From Ignavibacteria bacterium UBA2333 (GTDB taxonomy: Bacteria; Bacteroidota; Ignavibacteria; Kapaibacteriales; Kapaibacteriaceae): a DNA stretch of 64,000 bases. The notes under the pieces were generated by a model that saw only the letters and a program-made list of their open reading frames with translations, did not search any database and was not told the origin of the DNA. The number at the start of each line of letters is the position of its first letter. The stretch's first letter is position 1. The stretch spans positions 21,909 to 85,908 of the forward strand of contig DDUR01000081.1 in NCBI GenBank assembly GCA_002344895.1. Reading direction: 5' to 3'. This document shows positions 26,673 to 35,168 of the stretch, one piece after another. Position numbers and translations under genes: made by a program.

Positions 26673-28414
26673 TTCCGAACAACATGAAGAACACAACAAT
26701 GAAGCATCGACTCGTACGCGCCGTCAGCTCGGCGGCCGTCGTGGCGCTTTGCTCCTTACCACTGGCAGGTCAGACGGATGGTGCCTATGTGGGTAAGTTT
26801 AAGAGCGTACTTCGATCACTTTCGAACTATCGATACGGCGACATATCAGTCTTTCGTGTAGAAGGACAATTGTTTGCCGATCTGCAGAGATACCTCAATC
26901 CACCACCGGTTGATAAAACCGGTTCGATTGAAAAGCTGCAGCAACGCGATGCTAACCTCCTTGATGAAATCAAGAAGGCCGTTCGTAGGTCACAGCTCTA
27001 CGAACGTATTGCTGAGTCGCTCGAGAATGCCGGCTACGCACCGAACGATGTTGCTGATCGTGATGTTCAGAACGTGATTCAGTACTACCTCGATGAGCGT
27101 CAGTATCAGAATGAGCTCTTCACGGGTGCCTACCTCGTTACCTCGAAGTATCAGCGCGGTGAAACAGGTGAAGGACTCGTTGTTGTTGGCCTCATGAAGA
27201 CACGTGTAAAGCCAGCCGGTAATACGGTTCGCGACCTTCGCGGTGTGAATCCTGGTGATATCATCACGCGCTACGAACTCACGAAACTTGATCCGCCTCC
27301 AACGTCATCAAAGACGTATGAGGACAAGATGTACGGTTACCTGAAGGATCAAGTCATTCAGAATAACGTCACCAACGTTACTCTGGAAGCACAAGGTATT
27401 GACGACCCTGAGACGCGCTTTGTCCCGAAAACATTCGGTAACACGGTACTTATTCCGGAAGATGATGTACAACAGTACATTAAAATTTCCAATGGAATTC
27501 CGGTGCCTTACTACGGACCGAACGAGATCACGTTGTCTGCGGCCGATCTAATCTCCTACCGTAGATATCGTCCCGACCCAACACCAAAACTCATTACTCG
27601 CATCGAAAGAGATTCTGCAGGTAATGAAGTTGAAGTTGAAGAAGAGGTGATTACCTACAACAGCCGCCTTCCACTGTATGGTGTTGAACTGCGGTATGGT
27701 ATTGAGGACATCAACTATCCGTCTGTGTGGAGTGAAAGATTGGCTCTTAATGCAGTGTGGAGCCAAGCTCGCCTCGGAGTAATTCTGCCAACTACAGGAT
27801 GGTCATCACTGTCAACTTCTTTAGGCAGTGCACGAACGATGACGAATGCAGGCTTCGGTGTCAACACAAGTGTTGAAGTACCGGTTAAAATCATTGCCGA
27901 ATCAGGTGTCTTTAACTTTGCGGCGAGTTATGTTTTTGACGACGCTGTAAGCACCGATCACAAACGATTCGACACAATCGCACGCCGTCCTGTTGATCAC
28001 CTCGTTCGATTCCATGCATCGATTCAGTACACGTTTGCCGTTGCTATCGACGAGTACAACATGTTCCGCCTTCGCCTGGGTGGAACGGGTTACTCGATGG
28101 AACGCTGGTTTGACAAGGACACAGTCATTAACGGTCGGAATGAAACATCCTTCCGCAAGTACGACAGCGAGTTTATCGGAGGAATTTCTGGTCGTATCGA
28201 GTTCATGAACACGAATTGGAGCACACCACTCGGAGCCTCATTACAGTACTTCGACGAAGCCATTCTTGCTAATCTCTGGCTCCAACTTCAAGCATCACAG
28301 AATCTTGGCTTCCGCATTGATGCCAACTTCTTCAGTCCAGTCTTGAGAGACGCGCGACTGTGGGAAAACAACGCCGTCTTTATGCCATCAGTTCGCGCCA
28401 TCCTCAACTTCTGA
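26669..28414 (+). CDS. Outer-membrane beta-barrel protein with periplasmic N-terminal domain
   Basis: The product is 581 residues. A signal peptide follows one of three possible in-frame starts (26669, 26684, 26699); I list 26669 because of the ATGA overlap. The mature N-terminal ~300 residues are soluble and rich in charged residues (YVGKFKSVLRSLSNYRYGD and VNPGDIITRYEL segments). The C-terminal ~230 residues alternate hydrophobic and polar residues as a beta-barrel and end in LNF, the terminal-aromatic signal of outer-membrane proteins. No named family is recognised. Its C-terminus resembles that of the next gene (GASLQYFDEAILANLWLQL against GVSVQYANQILLAHAYLPL), so the pair may be duplicates. 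It is the second gene of the module. Confidence 0.7.
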   Translation: MIPNNMKNTTMKHRLVRAVSSAAVVALCSLPLAGQTDGAYVGKFKSVLRSLSNYRYGDISVFRVEGQLFADLQRYLNPPPVDKTGSIEKLQQRDANLLDEIKKAVRRSQLYERIAESLENAGYAPNDVADRDVQNVIQYYLDERQYQNELFTGAYLVTSKYQRGETGEGLVVVGLMKTRVKPAGNTVRDLRGVNPGDIITRYELTKLDPPPTSSKTYEDKMYGYLKDQVIQNNVTNVTLEAQGIDDPETRFVPKTFGNTVLIPEDDVQQYIKISNGIPVPYYGPNEITLSAADLISYRRYRPDPTPKLITRIERDSAGNEVEVEEEVITYNSRLPLYGVELRYGIEDINYPSVWSERLALNAVWSQARLGVILPTTGWSSLSTSLGSARTMTNAGFGVNTSVEVPVKIIAESGVFNFAASYVFDDAVSTDHKRFDTIARRPVDHLVRFHASIQYTFAVAIDEYNMFRLRLGGTGYSMERWFDKDTVINGRNETSFRKYDSEFIGGISGRIEFMNTNWSTPLGASLQYFDEAILANLWLQLQASQNLGFRIDANFFSPVLRDARLWENNAVFMPSVRAILNF

Positions 28415-28425
28415 CATCACCGACA

Positions 28426-29820
28426 ATGACGAATTTCCTACGCCGTTCGATTGCCTCTGTTCTGCTGTTTCTTGCAGTTAGCGCAGTAGGTACCATCCGT
28501 GCGACTGCTCAGGAGTCCGACTCGTCGGTCTTCACACGCCTCACGTCCATCGATCCGGAACTCCTTCAGTATTTCCCACGCTGGTACGTCTGTGAACCAG
28601 ACCTACAAGCAAAAATCTTTAATGCCTTTCGCGTATTGGGGTATCGCCGAGAAAACCTCAATCAGCAGCAGGTCGTAGTAACGGCACAGCCAACACCAAA
28701 CGATGAGGATCCTTTTGAAATCCTGATTGTCGAGTGTGGCACGGAAAGAATGACAGCACAGGAAATGTCAACAAACATTCCGAATATGCTCACGCGTCTT
28801 TCCGAGCGTCGTCGTGCTTACTGCTACACGGAAATCCCTGCCACGCGCCCACCAACACAATCGCAAACAGAAGCCATCGTGAGCTTTATGCGTCCATCAA
28901 ATGTGACGCATTCGTTTATGCTTTCTGCTTTCGAACAAACGTTGAAGATTGGCAAGTCCGGTTTCTGGATTTCCAACATCCTAGGAACAGACCAAGCTGG
29001 TTATCATTTCTGGAATGCAGGTGAAGGAAAGATTGTCCTTCAGCGGCCACTGTATGAGAATAACGATCCGGCTACGCGCCGCGCGATTCCGTATCTCATC
29101 AATGCTCGTCTTGGTGTTGGATATCGTCTATCATCCGATCCTTCTTCGTCGAGCTTGCTTGATTTTATCCCGTCACGAAGACTGGACGCCAGTTACGGTG
29201 GCAAGTTTGTTGGTGGATTAAACTTCCACCTTCCAATGATGCCGGAATTTGGTGCAAGTGTCAACATGGAATTGCCACTGCGTTCAATAGATGCTGGGCA
29301 GACGATTAATCCAACGACGTATACACAAAACGAAGTTCGCCCAAGCGTCACTGCTCCAGGATTCGAGTCAGATCCAATTGCAACCGTAAATCTGCTTCGT
29401 TCGACCGGACAAGTAACGTTCTTCTACAACTGGTGGGTGAATCCAAAGTTTCCAGAGAACTTCTTCCGGTTCGACCTTGGTATCAACTACTTTGAAATCC
29501 GAGAAGCAGCGGTGTTTCGCGACACAGCTGAGCGCACTTCCTTCCTCGCCATTTCAGGCGTCCGTGGCCTCCGTACATGGAAACCAAACGAAGTTGGTGA
29601 CTGGGTGTATGCTAAGCTTGAGTACCGTAACCAGAACGCCTTCCCGTTTGGTGTGAGCGTTCAGTACGCCAATCAGATTCTTCTGGCTCACGCCTACCTG
29701 CCGTTGCTTGGACAATGGCTCTACATTGAAGGCAAATACGCCCAACCACTACGTGGTCTGAGGTCGTTCGAACGCGAACATGTCTTTATGATTAGTCCTG
29801 TATTGCGTTTGAACTTCTGA
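28426..29820 (+). CDS. Outer-membrane beta-barrel protein, related to the preceding one
   Basis: The product is 464 residues from the ATG at 28426, which gives a normal signal peptide ending TIRATAQ. An upstream in-frame ATG lies inside the preceding gene. Residues ~25-160 form a soluble domain with three cysteines (YVCEPD, VECGTE, AYCYTE). The rest is a beta-barrel ending SPVLRLNF, a typical outer-membrane C-terminus. The gap from the preceding stop is 11 nt, so the two are cotranscribed. It could form the outer-membrane part of a trans-envelope complex with the PorM-like protein. No reaction can be assigned. Confidence 0.7.
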   Translation: MTNFLRRSIASVLLFLAVSAVGTIRATAQESDSSVFTRLTSIDPELLQYFPRWYVCEPDLQAKIFNAFRVLGYRRENLNQQQVVVTAQPTPNDEDPFEILIVECGTERMTAQEMSTNIPNMLTRLSERRRAYCYTEIPATRPPTQSQTEAIVSFMRPSNVTHSFMLSAFEQTLKIGKSGFWISNILGTDQAGYHFWNAGEGKIVLQRPLYENNDPATRRAIPYLINARLGVGYRLSSDPSSSSLLDFIPSRRLDASYGGKFVGGLNFHLPMMPEFGASVNMELPLRSIDAGQTINPTTYTQNEVRPSVTAPGFESDPIATVNLLRSTGQVTFFYNWWVNPKFPENFFRFDLGINYFEIREAAVFRDTAERTSFLAISGVRGLRTWKPNEVGDWVYAKLEYRNQNAFPFGVSVQYANQILLAHAYLPLLGQWLYIEGKYAQPLRGLRSFEREHVFMISPVLRLNF

Positions 29821-29833
29821 CGGCACAGACGCC

Positions 29834-31156
29834 GTGTCGACGGCTTTACTACTTCTCAGCACCTTGTTGTTTGTCACTGCGCCCGCCATCGTGCGGGCGC
29901 AGTCGCAAGATTCGTTACTTGAGGAACGCCGCAAACTTGCGGAACGGGCTCGAGTAACGTCTGCTATTGATAGTGTCTCATTAACGATCCAAAACGTTAC
30001 GATTGGATCGTTTCCCGAGATCGGATTGGTCGTTGAATGCGGTCGTAATTGTCAATACCTTGATACCGTAAAACCTTCGAGCCTTCGGGTATTGGAGAAT
30101 GGTGTGCTCCGGCCCGTCGTTCGAATTAAGAAGATCGACGTAACGGAGAAGGTGCCCGTAGACTTCATGTTCGTCCTTGATGTGACTGGCACGATGCAGC
30201 CATACATCAACGGTGTTCGGAACAATATCGAAGCTTTCGTTGACGCATTAACGAAGCGCGGTATCGACTATCGACTCGGTCTAGTGCTGTTCAGTGATGT
30301 CGTTGAAGAGGTGTACGAACCCACTGACTCTGTTTCGAAGTTTCTGAAGTGGATGACGAAGGTGTCTGCCTTTGGCGGCTTTGATGAAAAAGAGAATGCC
30401 CTTCAAGGTCTTCATGACGCTTCGAAGGTTGCCTTCCGACCCTGGGCAAGTAAGGTGCTTGTCCTCGTTACTGACGCTGGTTATCACCAATCGGGTGAGC
30501 GAGGAAACGGACGTACGCGTTTTACGACAGAAACAATCATCGAACATCTCAATGAACGAGGTCTTCGTGTGTTTGCCATCGTACCAAAGGGACTGAAACA
30601 ATACGAACGTATGGCTGACGGTACAAATGGTGCCGTATACGATATCGAACATCCATTCTCAAAGATCTTGAGTCAGTACTCTGAACAGCTCACCAATCTG
30701 TATACCGTATACTATCGAGGTGATTCAAAGCTGCGAAGTGATTCGATTAATGTGGCACTACTTGACGAGCAAAAACGGGAGCTTGTCAAACAAATCATTC
30801 CTATCGTCGAGATAGGACGGAAGTTTATTATCGAGAATCTGTTGTTCGAAACGAGTAGTGCTGTATTGCCTGACTCTGTTGAGGAACTTGAGGTTCTCTT
30901 TGATTTTATGAAGAGTCGTCCGGCCGTTAACATCCGCGTTGAAGGCCACTCTGATAGCCGTGGAAACCCAAAATCAAACAAGGTGCTGTCTCTTGCACGT
31001 GCCGAAGCCGTGCGTGGCTACCTTATCAAACGCGGTGTCGATGCCAAACGTATCCAGACCGTTGGATATGGCTCAGCTCGACCAATAGCCGATAATGCTA
31101 CAGAGTTTGGAAGATCTCTCAATCGGCGTACAGAGATTGTAATTATCTCGAAGTAA
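29834..31156 (+). CDS. Exported VWA-domain protein with OmpA-like C-terminus
   Basis: The product is 440 residues from a GTG start. A signal peptide (1-22, ending IVRA) precedes a VWA domain with a MIDAS-type motif at 116-120 (DVTGT) and Asp155 in LVLFSD. The C-terminal ~110 residues are an OmpA-like peptidoglycan-binding domain (FETSSAVLPDSVEEL, VEGHSDSRGNPKSN, LSLARAEAVRGYL and GRSLNRRTEIVI). VWA domains bind protein ligands through a metal ion, and OmpA domains bind the cell wall. It therefore probably links a partner, perhaps a barrel or the PorM-like protein, to peptidoglycan. It is the last gene of the module and overlaps the 3' end of the minus-strand gene by 14 bp. Confidence 0.85.
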   Translation: MSTALLLLSTLLFVTAPAIVRAQSQDSLLEERRKLAERARVTSAIDSVSLTIQNVTIGSFPEIGLVVECGRNCQYLDTVKPSSLRVLENGVLRPVVRIKKIDVTEKVPVDFMFVLDVTGTMQPYINGVRNNIEAFVDALTKRGIDYRLGLVLFSDVVEEVYEPTDSVSKFLKWMTKVSAFGGFDEKENALQGLHDASKVAFRPWASKVLVLVTDAGYHQSGERGNGRTRFTTETIIEHLNERGLRVFAIVPKGLKQYERMADGTNGAVYDIEHPFSKILSQYSEQLTNLYTVYYRGDSKLRSDSINVALLDEQKRELVKQIIPIVEIGRKFIIENLLFETSSAVLPDSVEELEVLFDFMKSRPAVNIRVEGHSDSRGNPKSNKVLSLARAEAVRGYLIKRGVDAKRIQTVGYGSARPIADNATEFGRSLNRRTEIVIISK

Positions 31157-31799
31157 CCGTAAGCCCGGCCGACTGAAAGATTGATATGTAGTCAGTGTGT
31201 GTTGCCGACGTTGTTGGATAAAGATGATTGACGATAGAAACCGGACCGATCACGTCGTTGCGGAGTTTGATTCCAGCTGCCGACTGCTGTGTTCGTGAAC
31301 GTACGCCGCCAAGACTATCACCTTCCAACGTGCCCAGCAGGTGTAACGTTGCGGGCTGCTCGGTCTTGATCAGCAGACCCGCTACCATACTCATGATCTG
31401 TGTCTGTTTACCTAGCGGTGTCTTACGAGATTCCGTAAGTGCGCGACGGAGGTTCCGACGATACTCGCTCACGTTTGCGCATGATGGGTCGACAACCGTC
31501 GACCCAATAACAAGATCCGTGGTTGCTGTATCCGGGATCGACGCAAGCACACTGTTGACGACTGAATCGACGAGTTCCGGTGGAATAGCACTAAACACGA
31601 TGGCATACTCAACGTGTTTTGCCGAGCGCTTCCGAGCCTTGTTTACAATGTCGCCGCTTTTTGGGGCCTCGCGATACAGAATGGAGAGTGTGAGGCCTGT
31701 AACTGCAAGAAGGGCAAAGGCAGAGAAGACAAGGATCCAGGCCCGTTTCCGCGGCCGTGGTACTCCCGGCATGTCGCCATTGTCGTCAGATGTTGTCAT
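31143..31799 (-). CDS. Unknown membrane-anchored protein
   Basis: The product is 218 residues. A short basic N-terminus (RPRKRAW) is followed by one membrane helix (about 19-41, AWILVFSAFALLAVTGLTLSI) and a soluble domain of ~175 residues, predicted periplasmic. No family is recognised. Strand-helix alternation (YAIVFSAIPPEL ... LVIGSTVVDPSC ... ATLHLLGTLEGDS) hints at an alpha/beta fold. It lies 13 nt downstream of purF and is probably cotranscribed with it, yet it converges on the VWA-OmpA gene with a 14-bp overlap. Its function cannot be inferred. Confidence 0.7.
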   Translation of the reverse strand: MTTSDDNGDMPGVPRPRKRAWILVFSAFALLAVTGLTLSILYREAPKSGDIVNKARKRSAKHVEYAIVFSAIPPELVDSVVNSVLASIPDTATTDLVIGSTVVDPSCANVSEYRRNLRRALTESRKTPLGKQTQIMSMVAGLLIKTEQPATLHLLGTLEGDSLGGVRSRTQQSAAGIKLRNDVIGPVSIVNHLYPTTSATHTDYISIFQSAGLTVTSR

Positions 31800-31812
31800 G
31801 TGATGTGGTGAG

Positions 31813-33270
31813 TCAGAGTTCTATCGAGAGTTTATCCGCATGTACGTCAATCTCAATCGGATAGTCACCCGTAAAGCATGCTGAACAATATCCGGTTCCC
31901 GGTGCATGTGGTACGGCGTCCATCAGTCCCTGAACACTGAGGTAACGCAGGGAATCAACACCTAACTCTTTGCCAATCGCCTCTTCATTATCAAAATGGT
32001 TGGCAATGAGTTCTTCCCTACTTGGAAAGTCCATGCCGTACATACAAGGGTGTTTTACGGGAGGAGACGTGATGCGCAAGTGAACTTCGCGTGGTTGAGC
32101 CTCACGAATCAGTGAGACCAGAGCCTTCGATGTTGTGCCGCGTACAATTGAATCGTCTACGACAACAACTCGACGGTGTTCTAGGACACCACGGACAACG
32201 TTAAACTTCGTTTTGACTTTAAACTCGCGAGTGTTTTGTCCCGGCGCAATGAACGTTCGCCCAACATAGTGCGAGCGAATGAGGCCAATCTCGTATCGTG
32301 TTGGATACGTTTTCTCGTTCACTCGCGCATATCCAAGTGTTGCCGTGTTGCCAGAATCAGGAACAGCTACAACAACAACCTTATCGTCCTCTGTTCCCGC
32401 AACTGGACTTTCCTCAGCTAACGTCTTGCCCATCTTGCGACGTACCTTGTCAACCTGATGTCCGAAGATACGGCTGTCAGGACGGGAGAAGTAAACGTAC
32501 TCGAAAATGCAATGACTAGACTTCTCCATGGAGTCGGAGATGTAATGCGACGTGAACTCTCCGGTGCGAGCCGTGTGATCGTCAATAACGAGGATCTCAT
32601 TATGCTCCACATCACGGAGATACTCTGCACTGAGAATGTCAAGTGCGCATGACTCTGAGGCCACAACGTAGGCATAGCCCTCATCATGTTTGATACGGCC
32701 AATGCAGAGTGGACGGAATCCGTTTGGATCGCGCGCAGCATAGAGTGCATGTTCAGACAACATCACGAGTGAGTATGCACCTTTGGCAGTACGTACAGCC
32801 TCGCGAATCCGTCCGATGGCATCAGGTTGTTTACTCCGTGCAATCAGGTGTAGAAAGATCTCCGAGTCAGTTGTCGACTGGAAGATGGCACCTTCGTTTT
32901 TGAGAGATTCACGTAGCTGGCGTGTATTTGTGAGATTGCCATTATGCGCCAGCGAGAACAATCCCTGAGAGTAACTGAAGTGAAACGGTTGGATGTTGGC
33001 GAGTGAATTACTTCCGGTGGTGGAGTAACGATTATGGCCAATTGCCGAACGCCCTTTTAAAGTTGTCTCGAACAGCTGGTGATCGCGGAATACATCAAGG
33101 ACGAGACCTTCACCCTTGTGAACGCCAAAGCGCGCCTTATCCCGTTCCTCATCACGATACATCGTTACAACTCCAGATGCCTCCTGTCCACGATGCTGTA
33201 AGGCGTGAAGAGCGTAATAGGCGAGTACCGATGCTCGCGGATGGTTAAAGACGCCAACGATTGCGCACAT
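31813..33270 (-). CDS. purF: Amidophosphoribosyltransferase (purine synthesis, first step)
   Basis: The product is 485 residues. It makes phosphoribosylamine from PRPP and glutamine. The class II glutaminase nucleophile is Cys2 (MCAIVGV). RYSTTG and HNGNLTNT are the glutaminase loops, and VVVVDDSIVRGTTS is the PRPP-binding motif. Cysteines in SHCIFEYVYF, KHPCMYG and GYCSACF match the four ligands of the Bacillus-type [4Fe-4S] cluster, so this is the oxygen-sensitive class. No long propeptide is present, because the Met directly precedes Cys2. It lies 3 nt downstream of yebC and 13 nt upstream of the next gene. Confidence 0.97.
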   Translation of the reverse strand: MCAIVGVFNHPRASVLAYYALHALQHRGQEASGVVTMYRDEERDKARFGVHKGEGLVLDVFRDHQLFETTLKGRSAIGHNRYSTTGSNSLANIQPFHFSYSQGLFSLAHNGNLTNTRQLRESLKNEGAIFQSTTDSEIFLHLIARSKQPDAIGRIREAVRTAKGAYSLVMLSEHALYAARDPNGFRPLCIGRIKHDEGYAYVVASESCALDILSAEYLRDVEHNEILVIDDHTARTGEFTSHYISDSMEKSSHCIFEYVYFSRPDSRIFGHQVDKVRRKMGKTLAEESPVAGTEDDKVVVVAVPDSGNTATLGYARVNEKTYPTRYEIGLIRSHYVGRTFIAPGQNTREFKVKTKFNVVRGVLEHRRVVVVDDSIVRGTTSKALVSLIREAQPREVHLRITSPPVKHPCMYGMDFPSREELIANHFDNEEAIGKELGVDSLRYLSVQGLMDAVPHAPGTGYCSACFTGDYPIEIDVHADKLSIEL

Positions 33271-33273
33271 ATC

Positions 33274-33987
33274 TTAGTTGTCGTTCATGTTGTGGAAGAC
33301 ATTTTGTACGTCGTCATCCTCTTCGATTCGATCGATGAGTTTGATGACGTCTTCTGCTTGTTCGTCTGTTACCGTGACCGTTGAGTTGGGGATCCGACGT
33401 AACTCACCGTTGGAAACGGTAACGTTGGCTGCTTCAAGTGCACGCTGCATCGTGATGAAGTCTGTGAACGACGTATAGACGATGAGATCGTCTTCCTGTT
33501 CCTGAATGTCTTCAGCTCCGTTCTCAATGAGGAGCATTTCGAGGTCGTCACGGTTCACGCCCGCCGTGGGAATGGTAAACACTCCCTTACGCTCAAAAAT
33601 GAACTCAAGTGAGCCCGTGGTGCCAAGAGCTCCGCCTGCTTTGTTGAAGTACGACCGGATGTTAGCAACAGTGCGTGTGTTATTGTCGGTTGCCGTTTCA
33701 ACCCAAATGGCTACACCGTGTGGTGCATACCCTTCAAAGTTTACTTCTGCAAGATCAGCCGCGTCCTTTGCCGATGCCTTCTTGATGGCATTCTCAACAT
33801 TGTCCTTCGGCATGTTGGCCGCCTTTGCGTTCTGCACAGCAGCACGTAAGCGCGGATTAGTTTCCTGGTCCGGACCACCTTGTTTGACGGCGATTGAGAT
33901 TTCGCGGCCTAGACGTGTAAAGGTCCGGGCCATGTTTGCCCATCGTTTTTCTTTCCGCGCGCGGCGGAATTCAAATGCTCTGCCCAT
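33274..33987 (-). CDS. YebC/PmpR family protein
   Basis: The product is 237 residues, the usual length. Family landmarks are ARTFTRLGREISIAVKQGG near the N-terminus, NPRLRAAVQNAKAANMPKDN, ATDNNTRTVANIRSYFNKAGG and GSLEFIFERKGVF. Members were described as transcription regulators, and more recently some as translation factors that relieve ribosome stalling at proline stretches. The proline-rich proteins encoded here (for example at 7516) would be natural clients, but that is inference. It lies 2 nt downstream of the GNAT-like gene and 3 nt upstream of purF, so it is part of one operon. Confidence 0.95.
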   Translation of the reverse strand: MGRAFEFRRARKEKRWANMARTFTRLGREISIAVKQGGPDQETNPRLRAAVQNAKAANMPKDNVENAIKKASAKDAADLAEVNFEGYAPHGVAIWVETATDNNTRTVANIRSYFNKAGGALGTTGSLEFIFERKGVFTIPTAGVNRDDLEMLLIENGAEDIQEQEDDLIVYTSFTDFITMQRALEAANVTVSNGELRRIPNSTVTVTDEQAEDVIKLIDRIEEDDDVQNVFHNMNDN

Positions 33988-33989
33988 GG

Positions 33990-35114
33990 TTACAAGCTTT
34001 TCTGATACAGTCGGTAGGTGCGATAGTGCCGTGCCTTCATCGTTTGTGTAAGGCCACGAATCATCATGACATTGTCCTCAAGTATCCACGACGCCTCAGC
34101 CGTTCGGATTCCCTTCGGATAGGCACGTCGCCCGATTTCATAGTACAGTGCAGCATCTGCTCCTGTTTTCTGAAACTCTGGCAGTACGCCGAGGACAATG
34201 ATGCGAAGTCGATTGATGCTTTTGCGTTTTGTGAGGAGATGCCAGACTCCTCCAATGATGCCACCACTCTTGTTATGAATGAGTGCCTGGTTGATATCCG
34301 GCAATGCCAGAACAAAACCAGCCGGCACTCCCTTAATCTCCATGATGATGGCATATTCAGGATCGGCGACCTGCTTGAGGTCTGCAGCAAGAAAGTCAAA
34401 CTCTTCGTCCGTCATTTTGACGAATCCCCAGTTTGGCTCCCATGCGCGATTGTAGATGTCCTTGAGAATCGCAACATCTCGCCGAAAACCATTCTTTGAC
34501 TTAAGGTCGACACTTCGAAATGTGATGTGATTTCTCTGTGTGATCACGTTTGCGAGTCGAGCAAGCTTGTCAGACATCCAGTCTGCTGCATCAAGGAAGT
34601 AGGCGTGCAGGTTCTTCACAACGCCAAAACCCGAGCGCAGAATGAGGTTCTCGTAGTACGGCGGGTTATACGTCATCAGGATAACTGGTGGGCCATCATC
34701 ACCACCAACGAAGAGTCCTGTCTCATCATTCATCGAGGGATTTACCGGACCCCGCATGTCCGTCTTACCCTTCTTCCGTAACCATTCTGACGCTGCGGCA
34801 AAGAGTGCATCCGCCGTTTCCTGGCGATCCTCACATTCAAAGAATCCAAAGAAGCCAAGTGTATCGTGATGAGTCTGATTGTGATTGTCGTTCACAATCG
34901 CCGCAATTCGTCCCACAACATTCCCATCACGCTCTGCAAGAAACAGCTGCATGTCGGAGTGCTTATAAAACGGATTCTTCCGCATGTTGAGGAGCTTCTG
35001 CCGATCCATGAGCAGCGGTGTCACAAAGTTTGGATCGTTCTTGTAGAACCTCCACTGTGCCTTGATAAACGGCATTGTATCGGTGGCCGCCAAGGCTCGG
35101 ACGCTCAGACTCAT
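33990..35114 (-). CDS. GNAT-like acyltransferase family protein
   Basis: The product is 374 residues from the ATG at 35114. The recognisable pattern is an N-terminal GNAT-like half (FLAERDGNVVGRIAAIVNDNH, GFFECEDRQETADALF, GPVNPSMNDETGLFV) joined to a second half (YAIIMEIKGVPAGFVLALPD, LGVLPEFQKTGADAALYYE). This two-lobed layout is common in uncharacterised N-acetyltransferase-fold proteins of Bacteroidota. The substrate is unknown. GGGAG lies 6 nt before the chosen ATG; the longer reading from 35258 would overlap the divergent peptidase gene. It is the first gene of the operon with yebC and purF. Confidence 0.8.
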   Translation of the reverse strand: MSLSVRALAATDTMPFIKAQWRFYKNDPNFVTPLLMDRQKLLNMRKNPFYKHSDMQLFLAERDGNVVGRIAAIVNDNHNQTHHDTLGFFGFFECEDRQETADALFAAASEWLRKKGKTDMRGPVNPSMNDETGLFVGGDDGPPVILMTYNPPYYENLILRSGFGVVKNLHAYFLDAADWMSDKLARLANVITQRNHITFRSVDLKSKNGFRRDVAILKDIYNRAWEPNWGFVKMTDEEFDFLAADLKQVADPEYAIIMEIKGVPAGFVLALPDINQALIHNKSGGIIGGVWHLLTKRKSINRLRIIVLGVLPEFQKTGADAALYYEIGRRAYPKGIRTAEASWILEDNVMMIRGLTQTMKARHYRTYRLYQKSL

Positions 35115-35168
35115 GCAGACTCCCGGGGTGAGAAGTGACAAAGATACGGAGAGGGCTATCTTCGCCCC

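Noticed and set aside
26669..28414. GldN/PorN identity for the gene after the PorM-like protein
   Set aside because: GldN is a short periplasmic protein without a barrel. This product ends in a clear outer-membrane barrel, so position alone is not enough.
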